Origin: Massilia mucilaginosa | Lineage (GTDB): Bacteria > Pseudomonadota > Gammaproteobacteria > Burkholderiales > Burkholderiaceae_D | Assembly: GCF_011682145.1 (NCBI RefSeq) | Contig: NZ_WHJH01000058.1 | Location: 1 to 44,933, forward strand | Length of the DNA: 44,933 nt | Direction of reading: 5' to 3' | Part shown: piece after piece, positions 20,182 through 31,564 of the stretch | How the letters are laid out: every line of letters starts with the position of its first letter | Numbering within the stretch: position 1 is the stretch's first letter | The notes under the pieces: generated by a model | Database searches by the model: none | Seen by the model: the letters and a program-made list of their open reading frames with translations, nothing else | What the model was told of the DNA's origin: nothing | Position numbers and translations under genes: made by a program

Positions 20182-20553
20182 TCAAGCGTCGTTGGCATAA
20201 GCGAATTCTTCAAATGGCAGCGCAATCGGAGAGAGCAGGTAGGAGATACCATCCTCGTGCTGCTTGACGTGCCAGACCGCGACGCCAACCGGCGCAACCC
20301 GCGAGGCGTACGGAAACGCGAATGGTGGAATCCAGAGTAGTTCGACCTCGCCATCGCCTGGCCAGTCCATCTCGCGAAAGAGACGTTTCGCTTCCTCGAT
20401 ATAGGGTAACGCCTTCTCGCTGCTTCCCAGCACGGCTTCGGGCGTGAGTGCGAACTGGCGATTATCGATGTACTCATAGCCGTACGCATGGAACTCGCGT
20501 AATTTGGCCGGTGGATAATCGATGATTTCTTCAAGCTCAATTGTATAGCCCAT
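20182..20553 (-). CDS. Hypothetical small cytoplasmic protein
   Basis: 123 aa from the ATG at 20553; a TTG 18 codons earlier (20607) is possible but unsupported. The protein is acidic, without signal peptide or membrane segment, and contains WPGDGEVELLWIPPF and VAVWHVKQHEDGISYLLSP segments, giving an alpha/beta look. I do not recognise its family. Lower GC in its first third (many A/T third positions) than in the neighbouring carbohydrate genes may hint at a different origin. No strong ribosome-binding site is visible. Confidence 0.5.
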   Translation of the reverse strand: MGYTIELEEIIDYPPAKLREFHAYGYEYIDNRQFALTPEAVLGSSEKALPYIEEAKRLFREMDWPGDGEVELLWIPPFAFPYASRVAPVGVAVWHVKQHEDGISYLLSPIALPFEEFAYANDA

Positions 20554-20632
20554 ATTGATCTGTATATCTTTCGGTGAAGCGCTTTCGGTGAAGCGGCGGG
20601 ACGACAAGGCGAAGTGCGGACAATGTTGAGGA

Positions 20633-21910
20633 TCAGTGTGCGGGAGCGGGCATCGCAGCGTGCGTAGCCGGCGCCTCGTCCTTCACCAGGCACCACAAGG
20701 CTGCCGATATCGCCAGCGAGACGCCGCAAATGGTAAACAAGGTACTCTGGTCGGGCGCCTTTTTCAGCACAAAGCCCACACCGGTCGACATCAGCTGCGG
20801 CAGTACCACCGACAGGTTGAACACACCCATGAAAAACCCCATGCGGCTCTTGTCCACCTTGTCGCTCATGATCGCAAACGGCAGGCTGACGACCGCGCTC
20901 CAGCCGATGCCCACCACCGCCATCAGCGCGTACAGCATCATCGGCGTGCGCGCCATGTTAGCGATCAAAAAGTACCCGACCGCCATGATGGCGATGCAGC
21001 CTGCCTGCGTGTGTACGCGTCCGATCTTGCGCGCCAGCGGCGCGAGCACCAGCGCCGGCAACAGGAAGCCTACCGTATTCATGACCGCGAAGGCGTAGCC
21101 GATAATCTGCCCGCTCATCTCGTTGGCCGCCTTGGTGGCCAACCCCGCCGGCACCAGCTGCTGCTGGATAAAGCCATAGGTGTAGACGAACATCGACTGC
21201 ACGCCAAGCCACGCGAAGCCGTGTGCAATGTAGATGCGCCACAGCTGGCCCCAGTCGGCCTTGGTGGCGGCTGCGGTCTCGCTCTGTTTGACCATCTCGC
21301 GTTCTTCCTTGATGAAGAACATCGGCACCACCGAGAACACGAACACAATGCCCGCGCCGACCGAAATGAGCACGTCGTTGCCCACGGTCGCGCCGATCAG
21401 GTAGGCCATCACGCCGAAGAAGCCCGAGATGGTCTGCATCCAGGTGTAGCCGAGCGTGCGCGCTTCGCCTTCCGGCGTCACGTCGGCGATAATCGAGCGG
21501 GTCGGGTTGAAGCTGATGTTGATCGACAGGTCCAGCGTCAGCGCGACGATGACCGCCACGATGAGAATATTCTTGATGCCCAAAAAATCGCCAACTATGT
21601 CGATGCGCGGCAGCAGGAACACCATCAGCGCGGCCAGGGTGCCGCCGATCAGGATGAAAGGCCGGCGCCGTCCACCCCAGAACCAGGCATCGTCGCTGAT
21701 CAAGCCGATGATCACCTGGCCAAAAATGCCGGCCACCGGCCCGGCCGCCCAAACGATGCCGATTTCATGGATCTGAAGGTTGAAGCGCGTGCTCAAAATC
21801 CAGCTCAGCGCCGAAATCTGGATACTCAGCGCGAATCCCATGGCCGTCGACGGCAAACTCAGGGTCGCGTAAAAAAGCTTGTTCAGGCGCTTCTGCATGT
21901 CCAGCATCAT
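20633..21910 (-). CDS. MFS sugar carrier, SLC45/GPH-like (maltose/maltodextrin type)
   Basis: 425 aa with about 12 hydrophobic segments. The loop after helix 2 carries ISDDAWFWGGRRRP, the RRRP motif typical of SLC45-type sucrose/maltose carriers, and the second half has SDKVDKSRMGFFMGVFN. A cytosolic loop near residues 205-225 is polar and charged. The start may be 21910 or the next codon 21907, since GGGG lies 2 or 5 bases away respectively. It is divergent from a second carrier of the same family at 22077. A TGTAG-type dyad at 21926-21940 sits between the two starts. Proton-coupled import of maltose or short maltodextrins is inferred from family and neighbours. Confidence 0.82.
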   Translation of the reverse strand: MMLDMQKRLNKLFYATLSLPSTAMGFALSIQISALSWILSTRFNLQIHEIGIVWAAGPVAGIFGQVIIGLISDDAWFWGGRRRPFILIGGTLAALMVFLLPRIDIVGDFLGIKNILIVAVIVALTLDLSINISFNPTRSIIADVTPEGEARTLGYTWMQTISGFFGVMAYLIGATVGNDVLISVGAGIVFVFSVVPMFFIKEEREMVKQSETAAATKADWGQLWRIYIAHGFAWLGVQSMFVYTYGFIQQQLVPAGLATKAANEMSGQIIGYAFAVMNTVGFLLPALVLAPLARKIGRVHTQAGCIAIMAVGYFLIANMARTPMMLYALMAVVGIGWSAVVSLPFAIMSDKVDKSRMGFFMGVFNLSVVLPQLMSTGVGFVLKKAPDQSTLFTICGVSLAISAALWCLVKDEAPATHAAMPAPAH

Positions 21911-21925
21911 GTCCCCATCTTGTTC

Positions 21926-21940
21926 TGTTATTTGACTACA
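21926..21940. promoter_or_regulatory. HexR/RpiR-like operator candidate (minus-strand carrier)
   Basis: TGTTATTTGACTACA has a perfect GACTACA arm and a degenerate left arm. It lies 16 bp before the minus-strand carrier start. It matches the copy at 22027-22041 at 13 of 15 positions. Confidence 0.5.
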
Positions 21941-22006
21941 AAATCATGAATTTGTTGTGTGATTCAACCGGCTTCCTGCGGGGATTCTACTATGGAACTG
22001 TTTAGA

Positions 22007-22035
22007 TTGACACTTAGAAATCGCCATGTTATTTT
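22007..22035 (+). promoter_or_regulatory. Predicted sigma-70 promoter of the carrier-pgm-amylase-glucokinase operon
   Basis: TTGACA (22007-22012) and TATTTT (22030-22035) are separated by the ideal 17 bp. The operator candidate at 22027-22041 overlaps the -10 box and the expected transcription start. Confidence 0.6.
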
Positions 22036-22041
22036 CCTACA
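22027..22041. promoter_or_regulatory. HexR/RpiR-like operator candidate overlapping a -10 box
   Basis: TGTTATTTTCCTACA differs at only two positions from the copy 101 bp away at 21926. It overlaps the -10 box of the plus-strand operon, a classic repression position. Confidence 0.55.
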
Positions 22042-22076
22042 AATAGAATGCGTAGCCAAACGCCTGGAGACTCCCG

Positions 22077-23408
22077 ATGCAGATGCAATTCCCGCCGATC
22101 AAACCACGCCTGAGCTTCTGGCAGTTGTGGAACATGAGCTTCGGCTTCTTTGGCATCCAGTTCGGGTTTGCCCTGCAAAACGCCAACACCAGCCGCATTT
22201 TCTCGACCCTGGGCGCGAACGCCGACGACCTGCCGCTGTTCTGGCTCGCCGCGCCGGTCACCGGCCTCCTGGTGCAACCGGTCATCGGCTACCTGAGCGA
22301 CAACACCTGGCATCCGTTCTGGGGACGCCGCCGTCCGTTCTTCTTCCTCGGCGCGATATTGGCCACCGTCGCCATGTTCATGATGCCCAATTCCTCGTCG
22401 CTGTGGATGGCGGTGTTCGTGCTGTGGATGATGGACGCGTCGATCAACGTGTCGATGGAGCCGTTCCGCGCTTTCGTGGGCGACAAGCTGCATCCGGCCC
22501 AGCAGACCTCGGGCTTCGCGATGCAGACCTTCTTCATCGGCTGCGGCTCGGTGATCGCCTCGCTGCTGCCGACCATCTTCACCGAGTGGTTCAACGTCAG
22601 CAATATCCCCGTGAATGGCGGCATTCCGGACACGGTGCGCTATTCGTTCTATGCCGGCGGCCTGGCCTTTATCGGCGCGGTGTCGTGGACCGTGATCACC
22701 ACGCGCGAAACGGCGCCGCAAGACATGAAGGCCTTCCGCGCCGAGGTGGAGCAGCGCAAGGGCACCCTGACGGCGCTGCGCGAAATCTTCAAAGGCTTCA
22801 CCACCATGCCGCGCACCATGGTGCAGCTGGCGAGCGTGAGCTTTTTCTCGTGGCTGGCGCTGTTTACAATGTGGGTCAACACCACCCCGGCCGTGGCCGA
22901 AAACGTCTTCGGCACGGTCGACGCGCAGTCGGCCGCATTCCAGAGCGCCGGCAACTGGGTCGGCGTGATGTTCGCCGTGTATAACGGCGTGTCGGCCATT
23001 GCCGCCTTTATCCTGCCGGTGATCGCGCGCCGCACCAACCGCAAGATGACGCACCTGGCTTGCCTGGTCATCGGCGGCATCAGCCTGGCCAGCATTTTCT
23101 TCATCACGCAAAAAGAGATGCTGCTCATTCCAATGGTCGGCGTGGGCATCGCGTGGGCCAGCATTCTCACCGTGCCGTATGCAATCCTGGCCGGCGCGCT
23201 GCCGGCGGAGCGCATGGGTTTCTACATGGGCGTCTTCAATTTCTTCGTCGTGATCCCGCAGATCATCGGCGGCCTGATTCTTGGTCCGATCAGCGCGGCC
23301 CTGCTGGGCGGGCGTCCGGTGGCGACCCTGCTGCTGGCCGGTGCCTGCATGGCCATCGGCGGCTTGCTGACCGTCTTCGTGACCGATAAAGGCGAGCAGA
23401 CCGCCTAA
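22077..23408 (+). CDS. MFS sugar carrier, SLC45/GPH-like (maltose/maltodextrin type)
   Basis: 443 aa, 12 predicted membrane helices. The signature YLSDNTWHPFWGRRRPFFFLGA follows helix 2, and GALPAERMGFYMGVFNFFVVIPQ lies in the second half. A charged central loop (residues ~205-235, ETAPQDMKAFRAEVEQRKG) separates the halves. GGAG at 22066-22069, seven bases before the ATG, supports the start. It leads an operon with phosphoglucomutase, a periplasmic amylase and a glucokinase-RpiR fusion, so it probably imports maltose or maltodextrins released by the amylases. It is related to, but clearly diverged from, the adjacent divergent carrier. Confidence 0.85.
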   Translation: MQMQFPPIKPRLSFWQLWNMSFGFFGIQFGFALQNANTSRIFSTLGANADDLPLFWLAAPVTGLLVQPVIGYLSDNTWHPFWGRRRPFFFLGAILATVAMFMMPNSSSLWMAVFVLWMMDASINVSMEPFRAFVGDKLHPAQQTSGFAMQTFFIGCGSVIASLLPTIFTEWFNVSNIPVNGGIPDTVRYSFYAGGLAFIGAVSWTVITTRETAPQDMKAFRAEVEQRKGTLTALREIFKGFTTMPRTMVQLASVSFFSWLALFTMWVNTTPAVAENVFGTVDAQSAAFQSAGNWVGVMFAVYNGVSAIAAFILPVIARRTNRKMTHLACLVIGGISLASIFFITQKEMLLIPMVGVGIAWASILTVPYAILAGALPAERMGFYMGVFNFFVVIPQIIGGLILGPISAALLGGRPVATLLLAGACMAIGGLLTVFVTDKGEQTA

Positions 23409-23450
23409 GGTGGCGTCGAAATTTTTCCACCTGTCGTATCGTATTGTTAA

Positions 23451-25097
<1,647 letters not shown>

Positions 25098-25121
25098 TTC
25101 ACCACAACCCACAGGGAATAC

Positions 25122-26774
25122 ATGAAATTTTCCGCACTTGCAGTCTCACTGGCGCTGACCTTCGGCGCCGCCCACGTCAGCGCCGCCCCGCCGGCGGCGC
25201 GCACCCCGTTTGTGTGGGAAAACGCGACTGTGTATTTCCTGTTGACGGACCGCTTCAACAACGGCAACAAGGCCAACGACCTGGCCTACGGGCGCAAGGC
25301 CGATGCGGCGCCGCTGCGCGGTTACATGGGCGGCGACCTGGCCGGGGTGACGGCCAAGATCAAGGAAGGCTACTTCAAGGAGCTGGGCGTCGATGCGATC
25401 TGGATCACGCCGCCGGTCGAGCAGATTCATGCCGGCACCGATGAAGGCACCGGCAAATCCTACGGCTTTCACGGCTACTGGGCGCGCGACTTCACCAAGG
25501 TCGACGCCAACCTCGGCACCGAAGCGGACCTGCAGGAACTGGTCGATACGGCCCACGCCAACGGCATCCGCGTGCTTCTCGACGTGGTGATGAACCATAC
25601 CGGCCCGGTGACGGCACTCGATCCTGTATGGCCGAAGGACTGGGTACGCACCGCACCGGTGTGCGCTTTCAAGGATGCGCGCACCACCATCGACTGCACG
25701 CTGGTGAAGAACCTGCCGGACTTCCGTACCGACACCGACCGCCCGGCCGCCCTGCCGCCGGCGCTGGTGGCCAAGTGGAAGGAAGAAGGGCGCTATGAAC
25801 GCGAAGTGGCGAGCCTGGACGCCTTTTTCAAGGAGACCGGTTACCCGCGCGCGCCGCGCTACTACCTGATGAAATGGCACGCGGACTGGGTGCGCAAGTA
25901 CGGCTTCGACGGCTTCAGGGCCGACACGGCCAAGCATGTCGAACCGCGCGTGTGGAAGGACCTGAAAAAGGTCGCCAGCAAGGCGTTCGAAGACTGGAAG
26001 CGCGAGAATCCGTCCAAGCGCCTTGGCGACGGCAAGTTCTACATGACGGCCGAAGTCTATAACTACTCGCTGCGCCACGCGCACCAGTTCGACATGGGTG
26101 GCGAAACCTTCGTCGACTTTTACGACAATGGCTTCGACAGCGTGATCAATTTCAGCATGACGTCCGACGCCAAGGGCGGCTACGACGCCATGTTCGGCCG
26201 CTACGCCGCGCTGCTGGCGGGACCACTGCGCGGCTATTCGGTGATCAACTATCTGAGCTCGCACGACGACGCGGCACCGTTCGATCCGGCGCGCACGCGT
26301 CCTTTCGATTCTGCGGTGAAGCTGCTGCTCTCGCCCGGCGTGGCGCAGATTTATTACGGCGACGAGACTGCGCGCCTGCTCACGCACGCGGGTGCGAAGG
26401 GCGACGCGGTGCTGCGCTCATTCATGAACTGGGAAGAACTGGCCAGTAATGCGCAGCGCGACGGCTATCGTATTGCGGATGTGCGCAAGCACTGGGGCAT
26501 CATCGGCCGCTTCCGCCAGATGCATCCGGCGGTGGGTGCGGGCGAGCACCGCAAGCTGCAAGCGGTGCCGTATGTTTTTGCGCGCACGTACGAGAAGGAT
26601 CGGGTGGTGGTGGGGCTTGATCTGCCGACCGACAAGTCGGCGCCGATCGTGGTGGCGCCGATTTTCCGTGATGGCGAGTCGGTGACCGATTACTACTCGG
26701 GCAAGAAGGCCGTGGTGGCGGGCGGGAAGGTCGATTTCCACACCAGGAACGGCATTGTGCTGATCGCCAACTGA
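25122..26774 (+). CDS. Exported GH13 alpha-amylase (periplasmic type)
   Basis: 550 aa. A signal peptide (MKFSALAVSLALTFGAAHVSA) is followed by a GH13 barrel with TDRFNNG, DVVMNHTG, nucleophile region GFRADTAKHV, acid/base region MTAEVYNYS and the third acid in SSHDD. The layout resembles periplasmic MalS-like amylases that cut long maltodextrins into shorter ones. AGGGA precedes the ATG by five bases. It is third in the operon, 24 bases after pgm. A hairpin at 26782 follows, but the next gene is only 93 bases away. The product is probably maltodextrins for the carrier encoded upstream. Confidence 0.86.
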   Translation: MKFSALAVSLALTFGAAHVSAAPPAARTPFVWENATVYFLLTDRFNNGNKANDLAYGRKADAAPLRGYMGGDLAGVTAKIKEGYFKELGVDAIWITPPVEQIHAGTDEGTGKSYGFHGYWARDFTKVDANLGTEADLQELVDTAHANGIRVLLDVVMNHTGPVTALDPVWPKDWVRTAPVCAFKDARTTIDCTLVKNLPDFRTDTDRPAALPPALVAKWKEEGRYEREVASLDAFFKETGYPRAPRYYLMKWHADWVRKYGFDGFRADTAKHVEPRVWKDLKKVASKAFEDWKRENPSKRLGDGKFYMTAEVYNYSLRHAHQFDMGGETFVDFYDNGFDSVINFSMTSDAKGGYDAMFGRYAALLAGPLRGYSVINYLSSHDDAAPFDPARTRPFDSAVKLLLSPGVAQIYYGDETARLLTHAGAKGDAVLRSFMNWEELASNAQRDGYRIADVRKHWGIIGRFRQMHPAVGAGEHRKLQAVPYVFARTYEKDRVVVGLDLPTDKSAPIVVAPIFRDGESVTDYYSGKKAVVAGGKVDFHTRNGIVLIAN

Positions 26775-26781
26775 TGCGCGC

Positions 26782-26805
26782 GCCCCTGCCTGGGCAGGGG
26801 CATTT
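26782..26805 (+). terminator. GC-rich hairpin between amylase and glucokinase-RpiR genes
   Basis: GCCCCTGC-CTGG-GCAGGGGC (26782-26801) has an 8-bp stem but only ATTTCAT after it. It may partly attenuate transcription into the downstream fusion gene, lowering regulator level relative to the enzymes. Confidence 0.45.
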
Positions 26806-26867
26806 CATACATTTCACGCAATAGGGTATGCTACGCGCGATTGCCCGAACTGTCCGAAGCGACCGCG

Positions 26868-28721
26868 ATGACCAAAGAAAACGAATCAGAACAAAAGTAC
26901 AGCCGTACCGCCTACGCCGACGGTCCCCGTCTGCTGGCCGATATCGGCGCGACCCACGCGCGCTTTGCCCTTGAAACCGCCCCCGGCGTCCTGCGCTCGG
27001 TGCGCGTGCTCAAATGCGACGACTTCCCCGGCATCGTCCCGCTGCTCCATACCTATCTGGCCGACCACGCCGGCATTCGCATCAATCACGCCGCCTTCGC
27101 CCTCGCCAATCCGATCAGCGGCGACTTGATCCGCATGACCAACCGCGACTGGCAATTCTCCACCGATGAAGTGCGCCGCGAACTGGGACTGAACACGCTG
27201 CTGATCGTGAACGACTTCACCGCCCTGGCGATGTCGCTGCCCGGCCTGTCCGGCGCCGACTTGATGCAGGTCGGCGGCGGCGCCCCGGCGGCAAACGCCG
27301 TCATCGGCGTGGTGGGGCCGGGCACCGGCCTTGGCGTCTCGGGCATGATCCCGACCGTCGACGGCTTCGTCACCCTCGGCAGCGAAGGTGGCCACGTCAA
27401 TTTCGCCCCGGCCGACGAGCGCGAATTCGCGATCCTGCAGTACGCATGGAAGGAGTGGCCGCACGTATCGAACGAGCGCCTCATCTCCGGCCCCGGCATG
27501 GAACTGATCTACCGCGCGCTGGCCCAGCGCAACGGCGTGCAGGCCGCGCCACGCACCTCGCCCGAGATCATCGCCGGCGCGCTCGACGACAAGGACGCGC
27601 TCTGCCTCGAAGTGCTCGAGTGCTTTTGCGGCATGCTCGGCGGCGCCGCCGCCAACCTGGCGGTCACGCTCGGCGCATTCGGCGGCATTTTCATCGGCGG
27701 CGGCATCGTGCCGCGCATGGGCGAGTGGTTCGTCACATCGCCGTTTCGCGCACGCTTCGAAGCCAAGGGGCGCTTTTCCTCCTATCTGGGCCAGATCCCG
27801 ACCTACGTGATCATGATTCCCAACCCGGCCTTCATCGGCGTGGCGACGATCCTGTCGGAACACCTGCGCGGACGCAGCGGCGCCAACACGCTGATGGAGC
27901 GCGTGCAGCATTTGCAGCACGAACTGTCGCCCGCCGAACAGCGCGTGGCCACGCTGGTGCTGGAACACCCGCGCAAGGTGCTGGGCGAACCGATCGCGGA
28001 AATCGCGCGCCTGGCCGATGTGAGCCAGCCGACCGTGATCCGCTTCTGCCGCTCGCTGGGCTTTTTGGGCCTGGCCGACTTCAAGCTCAAGTTCGCGAGC
28101 AGCCTGACCGGCACCATTCCCGTGCGCCACAGCCAGGTGCGCGTGTCCGACAGTACGCACGACCTGTCGGCCAAGGTGATCGACAACACCGTCTCGGCGA
28201 TCCTGAAATTCCGCGACCAGCTCGACGTGGTCTCGATCGACCGTGCCATCGCGCTGCTGCGCAAGGCCAACCGCGTCGAGTTCTACGCGATGGGCAATGC
28301 GCGCGTGGTGGCGCTGGACGGCCAGCACAAGTTCTTCCGCTTCCGCATTCCCACGTCGTCGTATGGCGACTCGCACCTTTTCAGCCTGGCGGCCGAACTA
28401 CTCAAGCCGGGCGATGTGGTGATCGCCATTTCCACCTCGGGCCAGTTGCCGGAACTGCTGGCGGCGGTGGATGCGGCGCGCGCCACCGGGGCCGACGTCA
28501 TCGCCATCACCAGCAGCAAATCGGCGCTGGCCAAGCGCGCCACCATTTGCCTGGCGGTCGATCACAGCGAGGACAGCACCAGCTTCCTGTCGATGATCTC
28601 GCGCGTGCTGCAGCTGCTGCTGATCGACATTCTGTCGGTGGGCATTTCGCTCGGCGCGCAGGGTGACGATGCGTCCGATCACGATAAAAAGCGCTCGCTG
28701 ATCTCGCACCTGGACATCTAA
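26868..28721 (+). CDS. Glucokinase fused to an RpiR-family transcriptional regulator (paralogue 1)
   Basis: 617 aa. Residues ~20-335 are a ROK-unrelated, Glk-type glucokinase: phosphate motif DIGATHARFAL, catalytic Asp116 in VNDFTAL, GPGTGLGVSG, GSEGGHVNFAP, and FIGGGIVPR. Residues ~340-415 are an RpiR/HexR helix-turn-helix (ARLADVSQPTVIRFCRSLGF). Residues ~450-590 are a SIS sugar-phosphate-binding domain (AISTSGQLPELL). The enzyme half makes glucose-6-phosphate, and the SIS domain probably senses a phosphosugar and controls DNA binding. The ATG at 26868 follows no strong ribosome site. It is last in the carrier-pgm-amylase operon and converges on the pullulanase gene with a 7-base gap. A close paralogue lies at 41606-43450. 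Confidence 0.9.
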   Translation: MTKENESEQKYSRTAYADGPRLLADIGATHARFALETAPGVLRSVRVLKCDDFPGIVPLLHTYLADHAGIRINHAAFALANPISGDLIRMTNRDWQFSTDEVRRELGLNTLLIVNDFTALAMSLPGLSGADLMQVGGGAPAANAVIGVVGPGTGLGVSGMIPTVDGFVTLGSEGGHVNFAPADEREFAILQYAWKEWPHVSNERLISGPGMELIYRALAQRNGVQAAPRTSPEIIAGALDDKDALCLEVLECFCGMLGGAAANLAVTLGAFGGIFIGGGIVPRMGEWFVTSPFRARFEAKGRFSSYLGQIPTYVIMIPNPAFIGVATILSEHLRGRSGANTLMERVQHLQHELSPAEQRVATLVLEHPRKVLGEPIAEIARLADVSQPTVIRFCRSLGFLGLADFKLKFASSLTGTIPVRHSQVRVSDSTHDLSAKVIDNTVSAILKFRDQLDVVSIDRAIALLRKANRVEFYAMGNARVVALDGQHKFFRFRIPTSSYGDSHLFSLAAELLKPGDVVIAISTSGQLPELLAAVDAARATGADVIAITSSKSALAKRATICLAVDHSEDSTSFLSMISRVLQLLLIDILSVGISLGAQGDDASDHDKKRSLISHLDI

Positions 28722-28728
28722 GCCAGGT

Positions 28729-31446
28729 TCACTCCACGAACACCACGGCGCTGCGTGCCGGGATGGTAAACCGCCCCGTCGCGCTGTCGTAGGTACTGGC
28801 AGCGGCGCGCTGGTCTGCCGCTGTGGGCGCCGCATGCACCGGATGCAGGCGCAGGCGCTTGCCGCGCAGTTCCGCCACATCCAGGGTGTGCGCCATCTTG
28901 TCCACATTGATGAAGTACGCCACGCCCGCGAAACCGGCGCCGGCGTAGCCCGTGCCGTCGATGTGCGCCGCAATCACGGTGGGCACCTGTTTCGACCCGG
29001 TGTTGTGGAAGCGCAGGCGCTTGCCAACATCGTGCGCGCTGCGCATGCGGAACAGGGTGGAGCTGGCGCGGATTGTCAACAGGTCCCGAAACGCATCGCG
29101 CGTAAAGGCGATATCGGCCGGCGCGGGCTTGAGCGCGGCATTGGCCAGCAGGGGTTTGATCAGCGCGTAGTCTTTGGCGTTGTCGCCGGCCGGCGGAGCG
29201 CCGGTGCCGAAGTAGTTGTCCTGGTAGGTCCAGTCGATGCGGTTGAACCAGTCGCCGGAATTGAAGCTGTTGCGGTCCATCGACTTCGAACGCAAGGTAT
29301 CGATCCCGGCATGGAAGTAGGCCACGCCCTGGCTGAACGCATTGATCGCCGCCCCCAGCACCTGCACGCGCGCGCGCTCCGCGCTGCTTGTCGCCAGCGG
29401 CAGCTTGAACACATTCATGTCGTACAGGGTCTGGTTGTCGTGATTCTCGACGTAGTTGACCGCCTCGCCGGGTTCGCTGGCATACCCCGCCGGCTGGCCG
29501 TTGTAGTCGATGGCGGCCAGTGGCAGCGTGCTGTCCTTGTACGTTTGCATGGCGTAGCTGCGCAGCGAACCGGCCAGTCCCACCCGCACCATGTCGGCCG
29601 CCTGCATCAGGTCCGCCAGCGGACGCTCCCCGGCCAGCGCATTCGGGTCGTACACCAGGCCGTTGATGAAACCCTGGCGCCCGATCATGTCCGCTCCGGC
29701 ATCGGCCGCCGAGCCGCCGCGCACATGGTCGCGTGCGCGGTCGCTGAAGGTGCCGATGCCGCTGCCGTTGAGCGACAGTTGCGACGCTTGCACGAAGCGC
29801 GCGCCGTCGGCCACTTCGCCGAAGTTCCAGCCTTCGCCGATCAATTGCACGTGGCGTCCGGCGGCCGCGTTAACACGCGCCTGCAGCCGCTCCATCGCCG
29901 CGCGCGGCTGGTGCCCCATCAGGTCGAAGCGGAAGGAGTCGATCTTGTACTCGCGCGCCCACAAGGCGGCCGAGTCGATCATGAGTTTGCCCATCATGCG
30001 GTTTTCGGTGGCGGTGTTGTCGCAGCAGGTCGATTGCTCGACGCCGCCGGCCGCGTTCAAGCGCTGGTAGTAGCCGGGCACGATACGGTCGAGGAGCGAT
30101 TTTTCTTTCTGGCCGGAGGCGAAGGTGTGGTTGTAGACCACGTCCATGCCGACCCGCAGGCCGGCCCGGTGCAGGTTCATGACCATGCCGCGCAGTTCGA
30201 CGATGCGCGTGGCGGCGTCGAACGCATCGCTGGCGTAGCTGCCCTCCGGCGCGTTGTAGTGATACGGATCGTAGCCCCAGTTGAAGCAGTCGGTCGCCGC
30301 CGTCTGCATGACCAGCGCCTGCTGCGCTTCGCCATCGGCCGCGCCCGTGGGAACGGGCTGCGCGCAGCCGCGCTCCGGGATGCTGGCGATGTCGTACACC
30401 GGCAGCAGGTGGATGTCGGTCATGCCGGCGCTAGCCAGGGCGGCAAGGTGCTTCATGCCGTTCGAGCCGGCTTGGGAAAAGGCGGCGTACTTGCCGCGCT
30501 GCGCTGCCGGCACGGTGGCGTCGTTGATCGAAAAATCGCGCACATGCAGCTCGTAGACCGCCATGTCGGTCTGCGCCTTCACGCTCGCGGGCGGCGCCGA
30601 GGTGTCCCAGCCGGCCGGCTTGAGCCGCGCCGACGACAGGTCGGCGATATAGCTGCGCTTCGAGTCGGTCGTCAGGCTGACCGAATACGGGTCGGTTACC
30701 CTGTTGCGGACCAGGCCCGTGCCGTCGGCCACCACGTCGACGGCATAGGTATAGTATTTGCCGGACAGGTCGCCTTTTCGCGTGGCGCTCCAGATGCCGG
30801 TGGCGTGGTCGAACCGCATCGCATCAAGCGCCTGTGCGCGTCCGCTGCCGCTGTCGTAGGTGCACAGGGATACGCGTTGCGCAGTCGGCGCCCACAGCCT
30901 GAAGGTGGTGCCGCGGCGCGCCGGCACGGCGCCAAGATCGCCCGCCGATTCGGCAGCGGCATACAGATCGTCGAGCGCGCCGGCCGCTTGCAGCCTTGTC
31001 GCCGCGCGCACTTTTCCGTCTGCGTCTTCCTGCACCAGTACCAGCTGCTGGCGGTGCAGGCCGGGCAGGCGCGCCAGGTCGGATGCCGCCACGGCGAGCA
31101 GCACGCCTTTGCCCACATACTTGAAGCGCTGCGCCAGCTCGGGCGCCAGGGCGTCGCTGAGCGCGGCGAGCGAGAGTGCGCCGGAAGCGCCGCCGACCGT
31201 GCCGCCGGCCGGCGCGACGATGCGCCCATGGGGCGAGTGATACAGCTTGAAGCGCCCCGTGTTCTCCATGCCGGGCCATTGCGCCAGCCGCCGGTCCAGC
31301 CAGACGGCGCGCGCCTCGATGCTGCCGTGTGACGGCTGCAAGACGGTTTGAAAAGCGTCGCTGTCGCAGACCGCCGCCACGCCGGCGTTTGAGGCCGTGG
31401 CGTTTGCGCCGGCGAGAATCGCGGCCCCGAAAAGTGCAAAATTCAT
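28729..31446 (-). CDS. Pullulanase-type alpha-1,6-glucosidase (GH13)
   Basis: 905 aa. The ATG at 31446 opens a signal-peptide-like N-terminus ([20 protein letters not shown]) and has GGA six bases upstream; an earlier TTG lacks support. Residues ~25-170 are a pullulanase N-terminal beta domain and ~180-290 a CBM48 ([18 protein letters not shown]). The GH13 barrel follows with [19 protein letters not shown], nucleophile region [10 protein letters not shown], acid/base region LIGEGWNFG and YVENHDNQT. The C-terminal beta domain ends at VVFVE. It hydrolyses alpha-1,6 branches in pullulan, starch or glycogen fragments. It is a separate transcription unit downstream of the sigma-54 regulator gene, with its own operator-like sites at 31488 and 31550. 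Confidence 0.9.
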   Translation of the reverse strand: MNFALFGAAILAGANATASNAGVAAVCDSDAFQTVLQPSHGSIEARAVWLDRRLAQWPGMENTGRFKLYHSPHGRIVAPAGGTVGGASGALSLAALSDALAPELAQRFKYVGKGVLLAVAASDLARLPGLHRQQLVLVQEDADGKVRAATRLQAAGALDDLYAAAESAGDLGAVPARRGTTFRLWAPTAQRVSLCTYDSGSGRAQALDAMRFDHATGIWSATRKGDLSGKYYTYAVDVVADGTGLVRNRVTDPYSVSLTTDSKRSYIADLSSARLKPAGWDTSAPPASVKAQTDMAVYELHVRDFSINDATVPAAQRGKYAAFSQAGSNGMKHLAALASAGMTDIHLLPVYDIASIPERGCAQPVPTGAADGEAQQALVMQTAATDCFNWGYDPYHYNAPEGSYASDAFDAATRIVELRGMVMNLHRAGLRVGMDVVYNHTFASGQKEKSLLDRIVPGYYQRLNAAGGVEQSTCCDNTATENRMMGKLMIDSAALWAREYKIDSFRFDLMGHQPRAAMERLQARVNAAAGRHVQLIGEGWNFGEVADGARFVQASQLSLNGSGIGTFSDRARDHVRGGSAADAGADMIGRQGFINGLVYDPNALAGERPLADLMQAADMVRVGLAGSLRSYAMQTYKDSTLPLAAIDYNGQPAGYASEPGEAVNYVENHDNQTLYDMNVFKLPLATSSAERARVQVLGAAINAFSQGVAYFHAGIDTLRSKSMDRNSFNSGDWFNRIDWTYQDNYFGTGAPPAGDNAKDYALIKPLLANAALKPAPADIAFTRDAFRDLLTIRASSTLFRMRSAHDVGKRLRFHNTGSKQVPTVIAAHIDGTGYAGAGFAGVAYFINVDKMAHTLDVAELRGKRLRLHPVHAAPTAADQRAAASTYDSATGRFTIPARSAVVFVE

Positions 31447-31487
31447 CTGGCGTCCGGTATCGTCGTGAGAGAAGTGCCCGGGCAAGA

Positions 31488-31502
31488 GGTATCTTTGCTA
31501 CA
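31488..31502. promoter_or_regulatory. Operator-like half-dyad upstream of the pullulanase gene
   Basis: GGTATCTTTGCTACA has a good CTACA arm and a weak left arm. It lies about 42 bp before the pullulanase ATG, near the likely -10 region. It is weaker than the copy at 31550. Confidence 0.35.
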
Positions 31503-31549
31503 CCATCTTTTTGCCCAAGCCACCGATTTTCACACATTTCCGGCGACTT

Positions 31550-31564
31550 TGTAGTGAAATTACA
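31550..31564. promoter_or_regulatory. HexR/RpiR-like operator candidate upstream of the pullulanase gene
   Basis: TGTAGTGAAATTACA has TGTAGT and ATTACA arms around three bases. It resembles the known gammaproteobacterial HexR consensus most closely of all copies. It overlaps the last codons of the upstream regulator gene (stop at 31560-31562). Confidence 0.55.

Noticed and set aside
20133-20729. Upstream extension of the hypothetical exported protein
   Set aside because: It runs across the small gene 20182-20553 in another frame. The ATG at 20132 begins a clear signal peptide.
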